The translations under genes were made by a program, and so were the position numbers. The notes beneath the pieces are model-generated. The model ran no database searches and was not told the origin of the DNA. It saw only the letters and a program-made list of their open reading frames with translations. Shown here one piece after another: positions 43,155-52,477 of a DNA stretch of 64,000 nt. This DNA comes from Neolewinella agarilytica (GTDB taxonomy: Bacteria > Bacteroidota > Bacteroidia > Chitinophagales > Saprospiraceae): assembly GCF_900110645.1 (NCBI RefSeq), contig NZ_FOFB01000022.1, positions 1 to 64,000 on the forward strand. Direction: 5' to 3'. The number at the start of each line of letters is the position of its first letter. Within the stretch, counting starts at the first letter, position 1.

Positions 43155-43931
43155 CTAAAAACTATCCTGCAGCACAAGCACCGGAACACTGGACGCCCAG
43201 GTAACCCTGCGTGCTACGGAATCTGAGGTTGGAGAGCCCAACCAATGACCATCCCGGTGGGTAACGACGAGAATGTCCGCATCAATCAGCTCCGTAAACT
43301 CTACAACGGCATTACCGATGGGCTGTTGGTTGTCGACCTGATAGTAAAAGCGATGCTTGATGCCCTCCAGCAGCCGGCCGTATTCCCGGTCCGGTGTCGA
43401 TCGGTCCGTTGCCTGGAGGTAATGGAACAACAACAAATCAGTGCGGTCTGCCCTGAGCAGCTCGAGCATTGGGGTAAGCTGCCGGATGTGCCTGGGGCAG
43501 ATTTTATCAGTCGCCAACAGAAAGCGGCGGGGATATTTTACGGGAGCCAGGTCTGGAACCGCCAGAATGGGAATCCGGGTGTCTTCCATAAGCGAGGTAG
43601 TGCTACTGCCCCAGGGGTTTTCTGGCAGGAAATTCTCGCCCTGGCAGCCCATGACGACTAGGTCGCAATCGCCATCGTCGATGACGCGCTTCAGGGTTTC
43701 AATGACCGGCCCTTCATAGATGTAGGCAGCGGTCTTTATACCACGGGATCCGCTGCTGTCAGCCAGTTCCGTGAGGCGTTTTTTGGCTTCGTCGGCCTCC
43801 GTAGTTCCAGCTGGCGGTACGATGTGTACTAAGCTGATACTGGCCTTCATTTGCAGTGCAATTTCCTCGGCGTACGCCAGGGCACGGTCCGCTGATTTGC
43901 TGAAGTCGATGCCCACTAAGAGATGTTTCAT
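43155..43931 (-). CDS. Tandem universal stress protein, canonical loop
   Basis: The 258-residue protein is the shortest of the eight. It begins KHLLVGIDFSKSADRALAYAEE and has the canonical loop GCQGENFLPENPWGS (G-x2-G-x9-G-S). The second half is reduced, ending HRDGHWLGSPTSDSVARRVTWASSVPVLVLQ, with a sequence nearer to ordinary UspA. By loop type it groups with subfamily B, although it is on the minus strand. It lies 15 bases after the 43947 gene and 24 bases before the MscS-like gene, in one operon. Confidence 0.86.
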   Translation of the reverse strand: MKHLLVGIDFSKSADRALAYAEEIALQMKASISLVHIVPPAGTTEADEAKKRLTELADSSGSRGIKTAAYIYEGPVIETLKRVIDDGDCDLVVMGCQGENFLPENPWGSSTTSLMEDTRIPILAVPDLAPVKYPRRFLLATDKICPRHIRQLTPMLELLRADRTDLLLFHYLQATDRSTPDREYGRLLEGIKHRFYYQVDNQQPIGNAVVEFTELIDADILVVTHRDGHWLGSPTSDSVARRVTWASSVPVLVLQDSF

Positions 43932-43946
43932 GCTTAGATATTTTGT

Positions 43947-44858
43947 TTAGTAGATGTTCTTAGCGATCGCTTTACCGATGTTGGAGGAACGGTCTTCGTC
44001 CACCGTGAAGGGGATTACCATCATGGGGACCTTGACGGACTGAATAATTGGCTTCAGGTTGTTTTTGTCGAAGAGCCGGCGCCAGAACCCCTGATGTTTA
44101 CCGCCAAGAACAAGCAAATCTATTTGCTTGTCGGCGACGTATTGAGACAGCTGCTTAGCAACGTTGCCCGCCGGAAGCAAGTCAGACCTGTAAGTGTAGG
44201 AGGGAAGGCCTTTGCCCCACGTAAGGTCATTGAAGTCGTCTTCGTTTTCGAGTTCGGCCCGCCAGTCTGTTTTGCTGACGTGGACGTACCGAACCTCAGG
44301 CTTAAGCGTCTGGATGATCGTCCGGGCAAATTGCCCGATCCGGATGATTTCGTCCGCATCGTCAAAGGCGATGGCTAATTTTTCCACGGTAACCGAGCCG
44401 TAATCTTTAGGGATCAGAATAACGGGGCAATTACCACGTAATGCTACGGGGGTAGCTACACTTCCGTAAAGCCCCGGAGGGTGAATGCCTGCTCCGGCAC
44501 CAACTCCTCCCATCACGATGAGGGCTGTGTCAGCCTCTTTACTAATGGATAAAATCTCGTTCGCCGCCATACCGGAGTGTACGGAATAACTCACCTTTGG
44601 AACAAAGGCAGTACGCCCACGATTGGTCAGAAATACAGGATCAACGTTTTCGTGGGTAAATCTGGCAAGTTGATCCACCAGCTTTTCTTCATCCCGTTTT
44701 TGTTCAGGCGTGGTAAGGCTGTGGGAGCCGCTTAAGATGAGGTCAGCGATGTGGACGATGGATAAGTTGTAATTCAGCAACTGGGCCAGGTGAGTACCAA
44801 ACCTTGTGGCTTCGGCAGCAGTCTCTGAAAAGTCAACGGGGATAACTACGTTTTTCAT
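43947..44858 (-). CDS. Tandem universal stress protein, subfamily A
   Basis: The 303-residue protein is started at MKNVVIPVDFSETAAEATRFG; the frame to 44945 would include the -7 box and operator, so the upstream ATG is rejected. The first-half loop is GGVGAGAGIHPPGLYGS, the 11-residue variant. The second half has LLVLGGKHQGFWRRLF. It is the first gene of an operon with a second USP gene and the MscS-like gene. It shares its operator region with the divergent USP gene at 45022. Confidence 0.87.
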   Translation of the reverse strand: MKNVVIPVDFSETAAEATRFGTHLAQLLNYNLSIVHIADLILSGSHSLTTPEQKRDEEKLVDQLARFTHENVDPVFLTNRGRTAFVPKVSYSVHSGMAANEILSISKEADTALIVMGGVGAGAGIHPPGLYGSVATPVALRGNCPVILIPKDYGSVTVEKLAIAFDDADEIIRIGQFARTIIQTLKPEVRYVHVSKTDWRAELENEDDFNDLTWGKGLPSYTYRSDLLPAGNVAKQLSQYVADKQIDLLVLGGKHQGFWRRLFDKNNLKPIIQSVKVPMMVIPFTVDEDRSSNIGKAIAKNIY

Positions 44859-44873
44859 CAGGAATGGATTTAT

Positions 44874-44920
44874 GCGGTGAAAAACCTTCACCGCCTCTTC
44901 CCAAAGATCAAGGCGGTGAA
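44874..44920. repeat. Inverted repeats bracketing the minus-strand core promoter
   Basis: GCGGTGAA (44874-44881), TTCACCGCC (44887-44895) and GGCGGTGAA (44912-44920) form alternating inverted copies. The last two flank the -7 box at 44901-44909. In the transcript the first two could form a hairpin in the leader. Confidence 0.6.
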
Positions 44921-44998
44921 CTTCCGGAGCTATGATTTTAATCACCGGAATCTATGATTCAGATCAGGGGATGCAACTCTTCCTTCCCCCAATTTTGA
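44901..44998. promoter_or_regulatory. Shared tandem Fnr-like operator with two divergent promoters
   Basis: Sites TGATTTTAATCA (44933-44944) and TGATTCAGATCA (44955-44966) are both perfect TGAT-N4-ATCA and start 22 bp apart. The minus-strand -7 element GATCTTTGG (44901-44909) and the plus-strand CAATTTTGA (44990-44998) are each centred 33.5 bp from their nearer site. This is the clearest operator of the set. Confidence 0.78.
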
Positions 44999-45021
44999 CT
45001 TATCACCAATAATAATTTGTC

Positions 45022-45912
45022 ATGCATCCTATCCGCTCCATTCTTGTTCCCGTTGACTTTTCCAAAGTATCCGCCAATGCGTTTCGGTACGCCCTTCGCC
45101 TGGCCGATCAACTGGATGCCAGCATCGACCTTCTGTACGTCTTGCCGGACACAGACGGGAGCCTGATGTCCATCAGTCTTAATGATCAGTATGTAGGCCT
45201 TGGCAAAGAGAAACTGGCTGATTTCTTCACTAAAGGAATGACGGCCGTTTCAAGCCATTTAGAGCACGTTCCTGCCGTTCGCCTATTCGTTGAAAACGGA
45301 AGTCTTCGGGCAACCATTCTTCGACATCTCGAAGCGGAGCAGAATAATTTGATCCTGATGGGCACGCAAGGAGAAGACAACGAAGAAGCGGATAATATTT
45401 TTGGCTCCAACACTTCGAATTTGGTCGGTAGGGCCACTTGTCCCGTGTTGGTTATTCCGAAGAGCTTCGATTTTCGGCCGCTGCATTCGATCTGTTACGC
45501 GACGGACCTCACGCACATTGATGCTTTCCACGCGGGTCATGTGCTTAAAGCACTGCGGGTGTTTAAGCCCCGACTGGATTTTGTCCACGTTAAGACGGGA
45601 AAAGGGCAAAAGACCAACTTTGATATGGACCTTCTGCGGGAAGTATTCCACCGGCCCGGTACGGGCGTTGATACCCGTTTCCATGTACTGGAAGATGATG
45701 ATGTAGCGGAAGAAATTCTTGACTACGCCGAAGACATCTCTGCTGATCTGGTCGTGATGCACCGGCCGCGCCGGGGCTGGCTGAGCCGGCTGTTTAGCAA
45801 GAGCAACACTCGTGAAGCTGTTCTGGAAACGACGCTGCCACTGCTTATTCTTCCCCAGGAAGAATCGGATGAGCGGAAAAATGAAGTGTCTTTTATCAGT
45901 GAGAAGGTTTAG
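45022..45912 (+). CDS. Tandem universal stress protein, subfamily B
   Basis: The 296-residue protein begins IRSILVPVDFSKVSANAFRYAL, very close to the 40077 protein. Its loop is GTQGEDNEEADNIFGS, with 10 residues between the second glycine and GS. The second half carries HRPRRGWLSRLFSKSNTREAV. It is divergent from the subfamily A gene at 43947 and shares its operator. Phosphoketolase lies 198 bases downstream on the same strand, with a dispersed repeat element in between, and may be read through from this promoter. Confidence 0.88.
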   Translation: MHPIRSILVPVDFSKVSANAFRYALRLADQLDASIDLLYVLPDTDGSLMSISLNDQYVGLGKEKLADFFTKGMTAVSSHLEHVPAVRLFVENGSLRATILRHLEAEQNNLILMGTQGEDNEEADNIFGSNTSNLVGRATCPVLVIPKSFDFRPLHSICYATDLTHIDAFHAGHVLKALRVFKPRLDFVHVKTGKGQKTNFDMDLLREVFHRPGTGVDTRFHVLEDDDVAEEILDYAEDISADLVVMHRPRRGWLSRLFSKSNTREAVLETTLPLLILPQEESDERKNEVSFISEKV

Positions 45913-45989
45913 GCAATTGCCGGGCCCTTGGCACTCCCATTTCGCAGCTGGTACTTCCCGGAAGAAGCCAGTCATGTAAACAGTTTTTT

Positions 45990-46084
45990 GGCGCGACCGC
46001 AGGTGCAAAAAAAAGAGGTTGAAGAGCAGTGGTTTAAAACAGTCATTGCTCCTTCGGCCTTTTTTTGCACCTGCGTCCGCGCCC
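45990..46084. repeat. Dispersed inverted-repeat element (paired ends)
   Basis: The left end GGCGCGACCGCAGGTGCA and right end TTGCACCTGCGTCCGCGCCC (exact consensus) enclose about 57 bases. A-run and T-run stretches directly inside the ends extend the pairing, so the transcript could form a long hairpin. It lies 26 bases upstream of the phosphoketolase ATG. Confidence 0.85.
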
Positions 46085-46110
46085 GGAAACGCATCAGAAT
46101 CCACCAGTCT

Positions 46111-48465
46111 ATGTCTTTGACTCAAGAACACCTCGCCAAAATTGATGCCTATTGGCGTGCGGCAAATTACCTCTCCGTAGGGCAGATGTACCTGCGGGAC
46201 AACCCACTGCTCCGCCGCCCATTAGAACGCAAGGATTTAAAACAGGTATTGCTTGGACATTGGGGGACGGCCCCCGGTCAAAATTTCATCTACGTCCACC
46301 TCAACGAGATAATAAAGCGCCATCAACTGGAGATGATTTATCTCTCCGGACCTGGTCACGCGGGGCAGGCAATGATTAGCTGCGCTTACCTGGAGGGAAC
46401 TTATTCGGAAGTCTATCCGGACTGCTCGCAGGACGAAGCCGGCTTAAAGCGGCTTTGTTCCCAATTCTCTTTCCCGGGCGGAGTTTCCAGCCACGTATCT
46501 CCGGAGTGTCCGGGTTCAATACATGAGGGCGGTGAGTTGGGCTATTCTCTCAGCCATGCTTTTGGTGCAGCTTTCGATAATCCTCAACTGATCGTTGCCT
46601 GTGTCATCGGTGACGGGGAGGCCGAAACGGGGCCTCTGGCGACATCCTGGCACGGGAATAAATTTCTCAATCCCCGGACTGATGGCGTCGTTCTGCCTAT
46701 CCTTCACCTCAATGGTTACAAGATTGCCAATCCAACGCTGCTCGCCCGCATAAAAAAGGACGAGCTGAAAAAATTGCTGGAAGGCTACGGTTGGAAGCCC
46801 TACTTCGTCGAAGGACATGAGCCGGAAGCCATGCACCGGGAAATGGCAGAAACGATGGAGGAAATTGCTTTGGAAATAAAGGCCATTAAGGAACGGGCTC
46901 TTCGCCAGGAGCAACCCGAGCGTCCTTGCTGGCCCATGATCGTTCTGCGGTCACCCAAAGGATGGACGGGGCCCGAAACGGTGGATGGACTTCCTCTTGA
47001 AGGAACCTTCCGGGCTCACCAGGTCCCCATCAAAGTTGACAAGGGTAATGAGGATGTTGCTTTACGGCAGTTGGAAACCTGGATGAAGAGCTACCGCCCC
47101 GAAGAGTTATTTGACGAACAAGGAGTCTTGCTGCCTGAAGTAGCGGCTCTGGCTCCCGGTGGTAACTTTCGCATGTCAGCCAGCCCCCACGCTAACGGCG
47201 GGCTGCTCCTGCGGGAACTGGTGGTGCCGGATTTCCGGAAGTACGGTATTGAAGTCCCCGCCCCAGGTACGGTCCGTGCTGCGGATACCGAGGTACTCGG
47301 TGACTTTTTGCGGGACATTATCACCCTTAATCAGGCGGCCAGAAATTTCCGCATCTTCGGCCCTGATGAAACCCTGTCGAATCGTCTTCGCTCTGTTTTC
47401 GAAGTTACTAACCGGCAGTGGATGCTGCCGACGGAGGAAAACGATGAGTTCCTGAACAGTGAGGGCAGGGTAGTGGAGATGCTGAGCGAGCATATGTGTC
47501 AGGGGTGGCTGGAGGGGTACCTGCTCACGGGCAGGCACGGATTGTTTAACAGCTATGAGGCCTTCATTCACGTGGTCGACTCTATGTTTAACCAACACGC
47601 TAAATGGCTTAAGATCACGGCGGAATTGCCTTGGCGCAAGCCAATTGCATCCCTCAATTACCTTCTGGTATCTCACGTCTGGCAGCAGGCGCATAATGGA
47701 TTCACTCACCAGGATCCTGGCTTCATTGACCATGTGGTCAATAAAAAAGCCTCCGTTGTGCGGGTGTACCTCCCACCTGATGCTAACTGTCTTTTATCCG
47801 TCTGGGACCACTGCCAGCGAAGTAAGAATTACGTCAATGTAGTGGTAGCCAGTAAGTACCAGGCTCTTCAATGGCTTCCAATGGAAGCCGCCGCAGAGCA
47901 TTGCGCACGCGGTATCGGGATATGGCAATGGGCCAGTTGCCCGATGGAGTGCGAGCCGGATGTTGTTATGGCTTGTTGCGGTGACGCGCCAACGCTGGAA
48001 ACGCTGGCGGCCGTTTCAATTTTGCGTCATTGGTTGCCGGAGCTTAACATTCGGGTTGTAAATGTGGTGGACCTGATGAAATTACAATCTGCTTCCACTC
48101 ATCTTCACGGACTGCCCGATGCCGCTTTTGATGCACTTTTCACGGTAGATAAACCCATCATATTCGCTTTTCATGGTTACCCCTGGCTGATCCATAGACT
48201 TCTGTATCGGCGGGCTAATCATCATAACCTGCACGTGCACGGATATCAGGAGGAGGGTACCATCACGACTTACTTTGATATGAAGGTGCTCAATGAACTG
48301 GACCGTTTTCACTTAGTACTGGCCGTGCTTAAGCGCTTACCACAGTTGGGAGAAAAGGGCAAGGTCTTGGCCCAGGCAATGAGAGATAAGTTAGAAAAAC
48401 ACCATCGGTACATCAGAGAACGTGGAGTGGATATGCCGGAAATTTTAGAGTGGACCTGGGATTAG
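46111..48465 (+). CDS. xfp: Phosphoketolase (xylulose-5-phosphate/fructose-6-phosphate)
   Basis: The 784-residue thiamine diphosphate enzyme cleaves xylulose 5-phosphate or fructose 6-phosphate with phosphate to give acetyl phosphate. I start at [20 protein letters not shown], the usual N-terminus; the longer frame runs through the repeat element. Motifs are HWGTAPG (50-56), GPGHAGQA (80-87), the [14 protein letters not shown] region and the diphosphate-binding GDGEAETGP (167-175). In the island it could supply acetyl phosphate, and hence ATP, under low oxygen. An acetate kinase gene is not present nearby. Confidence 0.95.
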   Translation: MSLTQEHLAKIDAYWRAANYLSVGQMYLRDNPLLRRPLERKDLKQVLLGHWGTAPGQNFIYVHLNEIIKRHQLEMIYLSGPGHAGQAMISCAYLEGTYSEVYPDCSQDEAGLKRLCSQFSFPGGVSSHVSPECPGSIHEGGELGYSLSHAFGAAFDNPQLIVACVIGDGEAETGPLATSWHGNKFLNPRTDGVVLPILHLNGYKIANPTLLARIKKDELKKLLEGYGWKPYFVEGHEPEAMHREMAETMEEIALEIKAIKERALRQEQPERPCWPMIVLRSPKGWTGPETVDGLPLEGTFRAHQVPIKVDKGNEDVALRQLETWMKSYRPEELFDEQGVLLPEVAALAPGGNFRMSASPHANGGLLLRELVVPDFRKYGIEVPAPGTVRAADTEVLGDFLRDIITLNQAARNFRIFGPDETLSNRLRSVFEVTNRQWMLPTEENDEFLNSEGRVVEMLSEHMCQGWLEGYLLTGRHGLFNSYEAFIHVVDSMFNQHAKWLKITAELPWRKPIASLNYLLVSHVWQQAHNGFTHQDPGFIDHVVNKKASVVRVYLPPDANCLLSVWDHCQRSKNYVNVVVASKYQALQWLPMEAAAEHCARGIGIWQWASCPMECEPDVVMACCGDAPTLETLAAVSILRHWLPELNIRVVNVVDLMKLQSASTHLHGLPDAAFDALFTVDKPIIFAFHGYPWLIHRLLYRRANHHNLHVHGYQEEGTITTYFDMKVLNELDRFHLVLAVLKRLPQLGEKGKVLAQAMRDKLEKHHRYIRERGVDMPEILEWTWD

Positions 48466-48525
48466 TCAAGGGAGGTTAAGGTCGGTAATCATTAGATAGC
48501 TGTTGACTCCGGCACGTCAAACAAA

Positions 48526-49203
48526 TTATACTATTCGTCCATCTTCCATCGTGATAATCCGATCAGTCCGATCCGCAAAATCCTGATCGTGGGTAACGAT
48601 TAGCAGAGTAAGTCCCCGTGAAGTAGCCAAGTCCCGAAAAACGGACAGGACGTTCTCTGCATTTTTACTATCCAGGTTACCGGTTGGCTCATCTCCCATT
48701 ATTATGCTGGGAGAATTGATCAAAGCACGGGCGATGGCAACCCGCTGCTTTTCACCACCGGAAATTCGGGAGGCGCGTTTTTCGGCCAGTTTTTTTATGT
48801 CGAGTAACTCCAATAATTCCATGGCGTCTTGCCGAATCTCCTCCTGGTTTTTTTTTCCCAGTTTTCGGGCAGGCAGGCTGATATTATCGAGTACCGAAAA
48901 TTCATCCAGTAGATAGTGGAATTGAAAAACAAAGCCGATGTGTTCGTTACGAATGGCGGAGAGCTCCGCTGCGGGTAGACGACTGACCAACCGGTCATTT
49001 ATAAACAGATTGCCAGTATAGTCTGTGTCCATCGTGGATAGAATATACAGGAGAGTGGATTTTCCGCTACCAGACTTACCCATGACGGATACGAACTCAC
49101 CACGTTTGACGTCGAATGTGATGTCTTTCAGGACGTGGTAATCGGTCGGTTCATGGAAATGCTTATCAATGCCAGCGGCGCGAATGACTGATTGCTTGTC
49201 CAT
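48526..49203 (-). CDS. ABC transporter ATP-binding protein (MacB/LolD type)
   Basis: The 225-residue protein has Walker A GKSGSGKST, the signature ISGGEKQR, Walker B SIIMGDEPTGNLDS and the switch histidine in LLIVTHD. The sequence is of the MacB/LolD/FtsE class that works with FtsX-fold permeases. It is the last gene of a three-gene operon, one base after the permease stop. It powers the permease from the cytoplasmic side. Confidence 0.92.
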   Translation of the reverse strand: MDKQSVIRAAGIDKHFHEPTDYHVLKDITFDVKRGEFVSVMGKSGSGKSTLLYILSTMDTDYTGNLFINDRLVSRLPAAELSAIRNEHIGFVFQFHYLLDEFSVLDNISLPARKLGKKNQEEIRQDAMELLELLDIKKLAEKRASRISGGEKQRVAIARALINSPSIIMGDEPTGNLDSKNAENVLSVFRDLATSRGLTLLIVTHDQDFADRTDRIITMEDGRIV

Positions 49204-49204
49204 A

Positions 49205-50464
49205 TTATTGTCCTCTGAGTACGTCTACGGGGTCCATTTTCATCGCTTTATTGGCTGGTAAGTAACCCGCGAAAAAGGAGGCGACGACTGCGAAGATGAA
49301 TCCAATAATGAAATAAAGTGGTTCGAAATTGACGGGGTAGGTGGTGATGGAGGGGAGAGCGGATATTTCAAAGGGTGTATTATCGATGAACACTGAAAGT
49401 CCCCACCCGAGGAATAGCCCGGATATTCCACCGAAAACGCCAATAGTCATGGCCTGGATCATAAAGATGGTTTTTACCTCTTTACCGGAAAAACCTGTTG
49501 CTTTGAGAATGGCGATATCGTTCATTTTTTCCCTGATGAACATATTGAGAATATTGTAAATACCGAACCCTGCCACTAACAATAGCGTAATGGCTACCAC
49601 GTAAGTAATAAGATTACGGATACTGGTGCCCGTGTCAAAATCTGCATTGGCTGTTCCAATATCAGTGGCCTTGATGTTGTAGAGCTTTGAAAATTGCTGC
49701 GCCAGTGGTAAAGCGTTTTCGAGATCGAACAACTTTACGTTAATCGAAGTGATGAAACTACTGCTCTCTCCCAGTAACCGACGGGCTGTTCCGATATTTA
49801 CATAACTCTGGGTATCATCTATTTCCGAAAGGCCGCTTAAGTACAGCCCCACTACCTTGAGGGAAATACGGTTGCCGGTAGGGCTGACCAGCTGTACTCT
49901 GTCTCCAATTCCTGCGCTTAGTTTTTTGGCGACACCGTTACCGAGGATAATTGCGTTGGCATCCCGTTCCAGGGCGTCAGTATTTCCTTCTATGACGTAT
50001 TTTTCAAGCGGAAACAGGCGAACCTCCTCTGCTACGTCAATGCCGGATACTACTCCGGTCAGATCAACCGCCCCGGCATTATAAAATACCTGAGAGACTA
50101 CCTGTGGGCTTACACCTCGTACTTCAGGATAATCCCGAATGCTCCGAATAATAGAAGACGCTGCGGCAATCCGGTTTTGCTGCTGTTTGGGTTTTACAGA
50201 ACTAACCACGAGTAGGTCGTCTTCGTATGTTTTACTTAGGTTGAGGGGTTGCAGAGGGGAAGGAGCAATTTCTTTATACAACCGGATATGAGGCGTCCGA
50301 TCCATCGTTAACCCGTCGAGGAGTTGATTCAGGCCGGTCATGAAAGTACTCATGGTAATAAACATCCCTACACCGAAGGTAACTCCCAGAGCTGCGATAA
50401 CAGATTGCTTTAACCGACTGAATATATGCTTGCCCGCGATGTAAAACAATAGCTTTAAATCCAT
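49205..50464 (-). CDS. ABC transporter permease (FtsX/MacB fold)
   Basis: The 419-residue protein is started at MDLKLLFYIAGKHIFSRLKQS, since the longer frame overlaps the upstream lipoprotein. One N-terminal membrane segment (IAALGVTFGVGMFITMSTF) is followed by a periplasmic MacB-like domain of about 220 residues and three C-terminal membrane segments (ITLLLVAGFGIYNILNMF and later). This is the mechanotransmission-type architecture used for lipoprotein, peptide or drug export without substrate crossing the membrane. It lies between the fusion-protein and ATPase genes with one-base gaps. Confidence 0.88.
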   Translation of the reverse strand: MDLKLLFYIAGKHIFSRLKQSVIAALGVTFGVGMFITMSTFMTGLNQLLDGLTMDRTPHIRLYKEIAPSPLQPLNLSKTYEDDLLVVSSVKPKQQQNRIAAASSIIRSIRDYPEVRGVSPQVVSQVFYNAGAVDLTGVVSGIDVAEEVRLFPLEKYVIEGNTDALERDANAIILGNGVAKKLSAGIGDRVQLVSPTGNRISLKVVGLYLSGLSEIDDTQSYVNIGTARRLLGESSSFITSINVKLFDLENALPLAQQFSKLYNIKATDIGTANADFDTGTSIRNLITYVVAITLLLVAGFGIYNILNMFIREKMNDIAILKATGFSGKEVKTIFMIQAMTIGVFGGISGLFLGWGLSVFIDNTPFEISALPSITTYPVNFEPLYFIIGFIFAVVASFFAGYLPANKAMKMDPVDVLRGQ

Positions 50465-50465
50465 T

Positions 50466-51545
50466 TTATTCTGGTTGGTAAACAATGGTGTTGGAGTCGA
50501 TACCACTGATTATTTCGGTGTAGCGCAGGTCAGAAATACCGGTAACTACCTGGCGCTCTCCGTCTTCGGTGAGGACCTGGTTGTCCGGCCCGATTAATTC
50601 AGTAGGGAGAGTCATTGTGTTTTCCCGGCGTGAGATAACGATGTTGGCTTCTCCGCTTAACCCGTCATAGAGTCGTTCGGGAGCCTGAGTGAAAACGGCT
50701 TCAACAGTGAATGCCTGGGTCAGGCTGTTTTTATGAGGGAGGATCCGGCTTATTTTTGCTTCATAGGATTGATTGCGGTAAGCATCGAGCCTTACCAACA
50801 CCGTTTGCCCGAGCTCTATCCGGGAAATGTCTACCTCATCAATCAGGAGTTCAAGAATAAAATGGCTGCTGCTGCCAATTCGGGCTACCGGCGTTTGAGT
50901 AGTAACGGATTCTCCGGTTTTCTTCTCAATTTGGTAAATAGTTCCGCTCATTTTCGCCCGGATAGTATGTTCGTCGTAATACTGCCCACTTATCTCAAGA
51001 GAAGTGCCGGCGAGGGCCAGCTGATCGGCTAACTGCTGACGGGTTCGCTCGTAAGTTTTTTGCAATTCATTGATGTAATGGCGCGAAGTGTTGAATTTTA
51101 GCTCCATCGTTTCGAAAGCCTGTCGGGAGCCAATATTCTGCTTCCAGAGCCGTGCCTGTCTGGCATAGTTGACAGAGTCGTTCAGGAGGCTCATTTTTGC
51201 GGAGTTTATCCGCTCGTCCATTTCTTTAAGAACCGCAACTTCACCCTGGTAATTCTCCAGCGCCTGAACGTAGTTCTGCCGGGCTTTTTTCTTTTCCAGT
51301 TTCGCGCGCTGATCACTGATGCGAAAGAGTTCGTCTCCTTCTTTCACTTCGGCGCCCTCCTTCATCATACTTTGATCAATGATGCCGTTCACGGGGGAGA
51401 AGACGGTGTAGGCTTCTTTAGGAACTACAAGAACGGTACCGTAAACCGCTTCGGTGATGGTCGTCCGGCCGGGCTGGATGCCAGTAGTTTCCTCACTGCA
51501 GCCAGCAAGGAGAAAAAGTAGTAGTACTAAATGTGCGATTCTCAT
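50466..51545 (-). CDS. Membrane-fusion (HlyD/MacA-like) lipoprotein
   Basis: The 359-residue protein has a lipoprotein signal (LLLFLLAGCSEE). The lipoyl-like halves are FSPVNGIIDQSMMKEGAEVKEGD and TIRAKMSGTIYQIEKKTGESV, separated by an alpha-helical hairpin of about 110 residues. A beta-barrel domain follows (LIDEVDISRIELGQTVLVRLD). It should bridge the inner-membrane permease to the periplasm. No outer-membrane TolC-like gene is adjacent. It is the first gene of the ABC operon, 154 bases after the sigma-factor gene. Confidence 0.87.
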   Translation of the reverse strand: MRIAHLVLLLFLLAGCSEETTGIQPGRTTITEAVYGTVLVVPKEAYTVFSPVNGIIDQSMMKEGAEVKEGDELFRISDQRAKLEKKKARQNYVQALENYQGEVAVLKEMDERINSAKMSLLNDSVNYARQARLWKQNIGSRQAFETMELKFNTSRHYINELQKTYERTRQQLADQLALAGTSLEISGQYYDEHTIRAKMSGTIYQIEKKTGESVTTQTPVARIGSSSHFILELLIDEVDISRIELGQTVLVRLDAYRNQSYEAKISRILPHKNSLTQAFTVEAVFTQAPERLYDGLSGEANIVISRRENTMTLPTELIGPDNQVLTEDGERQVVTGISDLRYTEIISGIDSNTIVYQPE

Positions 51546-51649
51546 TTTTTTGAATTTTCCCCCTGCAGTTTTTAGCCTGTTCCCGAAGTCGGGTGTAGAT
51601 TGCCTTCCTGATTATACCTATGCATTTGTATCTCGGTCAAACCCCGGCT

Positions 51650-51676
51650 GGACGCCAACTCCATCTGCCGGCGTCC
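51650..51676 (-). other. Hairpin between the sigma-factor and fusion-protein genes
   Basis: GGACGCC and GGCGTCC form a 7-bp stem with a 13-nt loop, 24 bases after the sigma-factor stop. There is no T-run. It may modulate read-through from the sigma gene into the ABC operon. Confidence 0.35.
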
Positions 51677-51699
51677 GAACTCGATGCCGCAGAAATAGC

Positions 51700-52209
51700 T
51701 CAGGCTCTAAGCCCACGCCCGTTCAGCTTCTTTTTCAGAATGGACCTGGCTTTAAACAAGCGACTCTTTACGGTGCCTAATGGCACCTGAGACCGCTGAG
51801 CAATTTCCTCGTAAGTCAAACCCTGAAAGTGCATCAGAAATACCTCCCGGTAAATACATGGTAATTGTTCAATCAGCATGGTTACCTCCTCGGCCTCGAG
51901 CAAATCTGTCCCCTTATTAGTAACCGTAAGGTCGGAGGAAAAGCCAGTTGGCAGGCCGTACTGAGCCAGAATCTCTCTACGCCGTTTTGTTCTTCGGTAG
52001 TCCGAGATAAAAACGTTACGAATGATTCGTTTTACCCAGGCCGAAAAATCGGTTCCGTATTGAAAGCTGTTGCGGTTTTTGAATATTTGGTAGTTAACCT
52101 CCTGCAATAAGTCCCGAGCCCGGTCTCCGTCACGAGTTAGACTCAGGGCGAGCGTTTTGAACTCCGGGAGGTGGGTTTGATTCAGCGAATTGATTTGTTC
52201 GATAGTCAT
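51700..52209 (-). CDS. ECF-type RNA polymerase sigma factor
   Basis: The 169-residue protein has sigma region 2 (RARDLLQEVNYQIFKNRNSF then FSAWVKRIIRNVFISDYRR) and region 4 (LPCIYREVFLMHFQGLTYEEIAQRSQVPLGTVKSRLFKAR). No anti-sigma factor gene is adjacent, which is less common for ECF factors. Its start is 145 bases from a minus-strand -7 element of the shared operator at 52354-52451. It may pass a low-oxygen signal on to further genes, possibly including the ABC operon behind it. Confidence 0.92.
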   Translation of the reverse strand: MTIEQINSLNQTHLPEFKTLALSLTRDGDRARDLLQEVNYQIFKNRNSFQYGTDFSAWVKRIIRNVFISDYRRTKRRREILAQYGLPTGFSSDLTVTNKGTDLLEAEEVTMLIEQLPCIYREVFLMHFQGLTYEEIAQRSQVPLGTVKSRLFKARSILKKKLNGRGLRA

Positions 52210-52353
52210 TACCTGCTGGTGGATTGGTTTACAATTAAAAAGGACTTGCCGTAATAGTAGGGGTTCCGAAAGGGGAGGGGCTTATCTGAGCCTGGTGGAA
52301 AAAAGCACGAAATAAGTCTACGTAATACATGCATGCCCGCTTCTGGGAGCCTA

Positions 52354-52451
52354 ACAAAGTTGCCGTTGGTGGGGGATTAACCTACTGATTCAATTCACTG
52401 ACCTGAATGATTCTAATCATTTTACTTTTCTCATGATTGTTGCAGCTTGTG
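52354..52451. promoter_or_regulatory. Shared tandem Fnr-like operator between sigma and OsmC genes
   Basis: Sites TGATTCAATTCA (52386-52397) and TGATTCTAATCA (52408-52419) start 22 bp apart. The minus-strand -7 element CAACTTTGT (52354-52362) is centred 33.5 bp from its nearer site. The plus-strand counterpart, CAGCTTGTG at 52443-52451, is weaker. A third copy, TGATTCTAATCA at 52450-52461, overlaps the predicted plus-strand start of transcription. Confidence 0.68.
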
Positions 52452-52477
52452 ATTCTAATCAAGATAATCTCAGCTAT

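Noticed and set aside
45913-46110. Extended N-terminus of phosphoketolase from 45928
   Set aside because: The extra 61 residues are encoded by a dispersed repeat element, and the family N-terminus begins at 46111.
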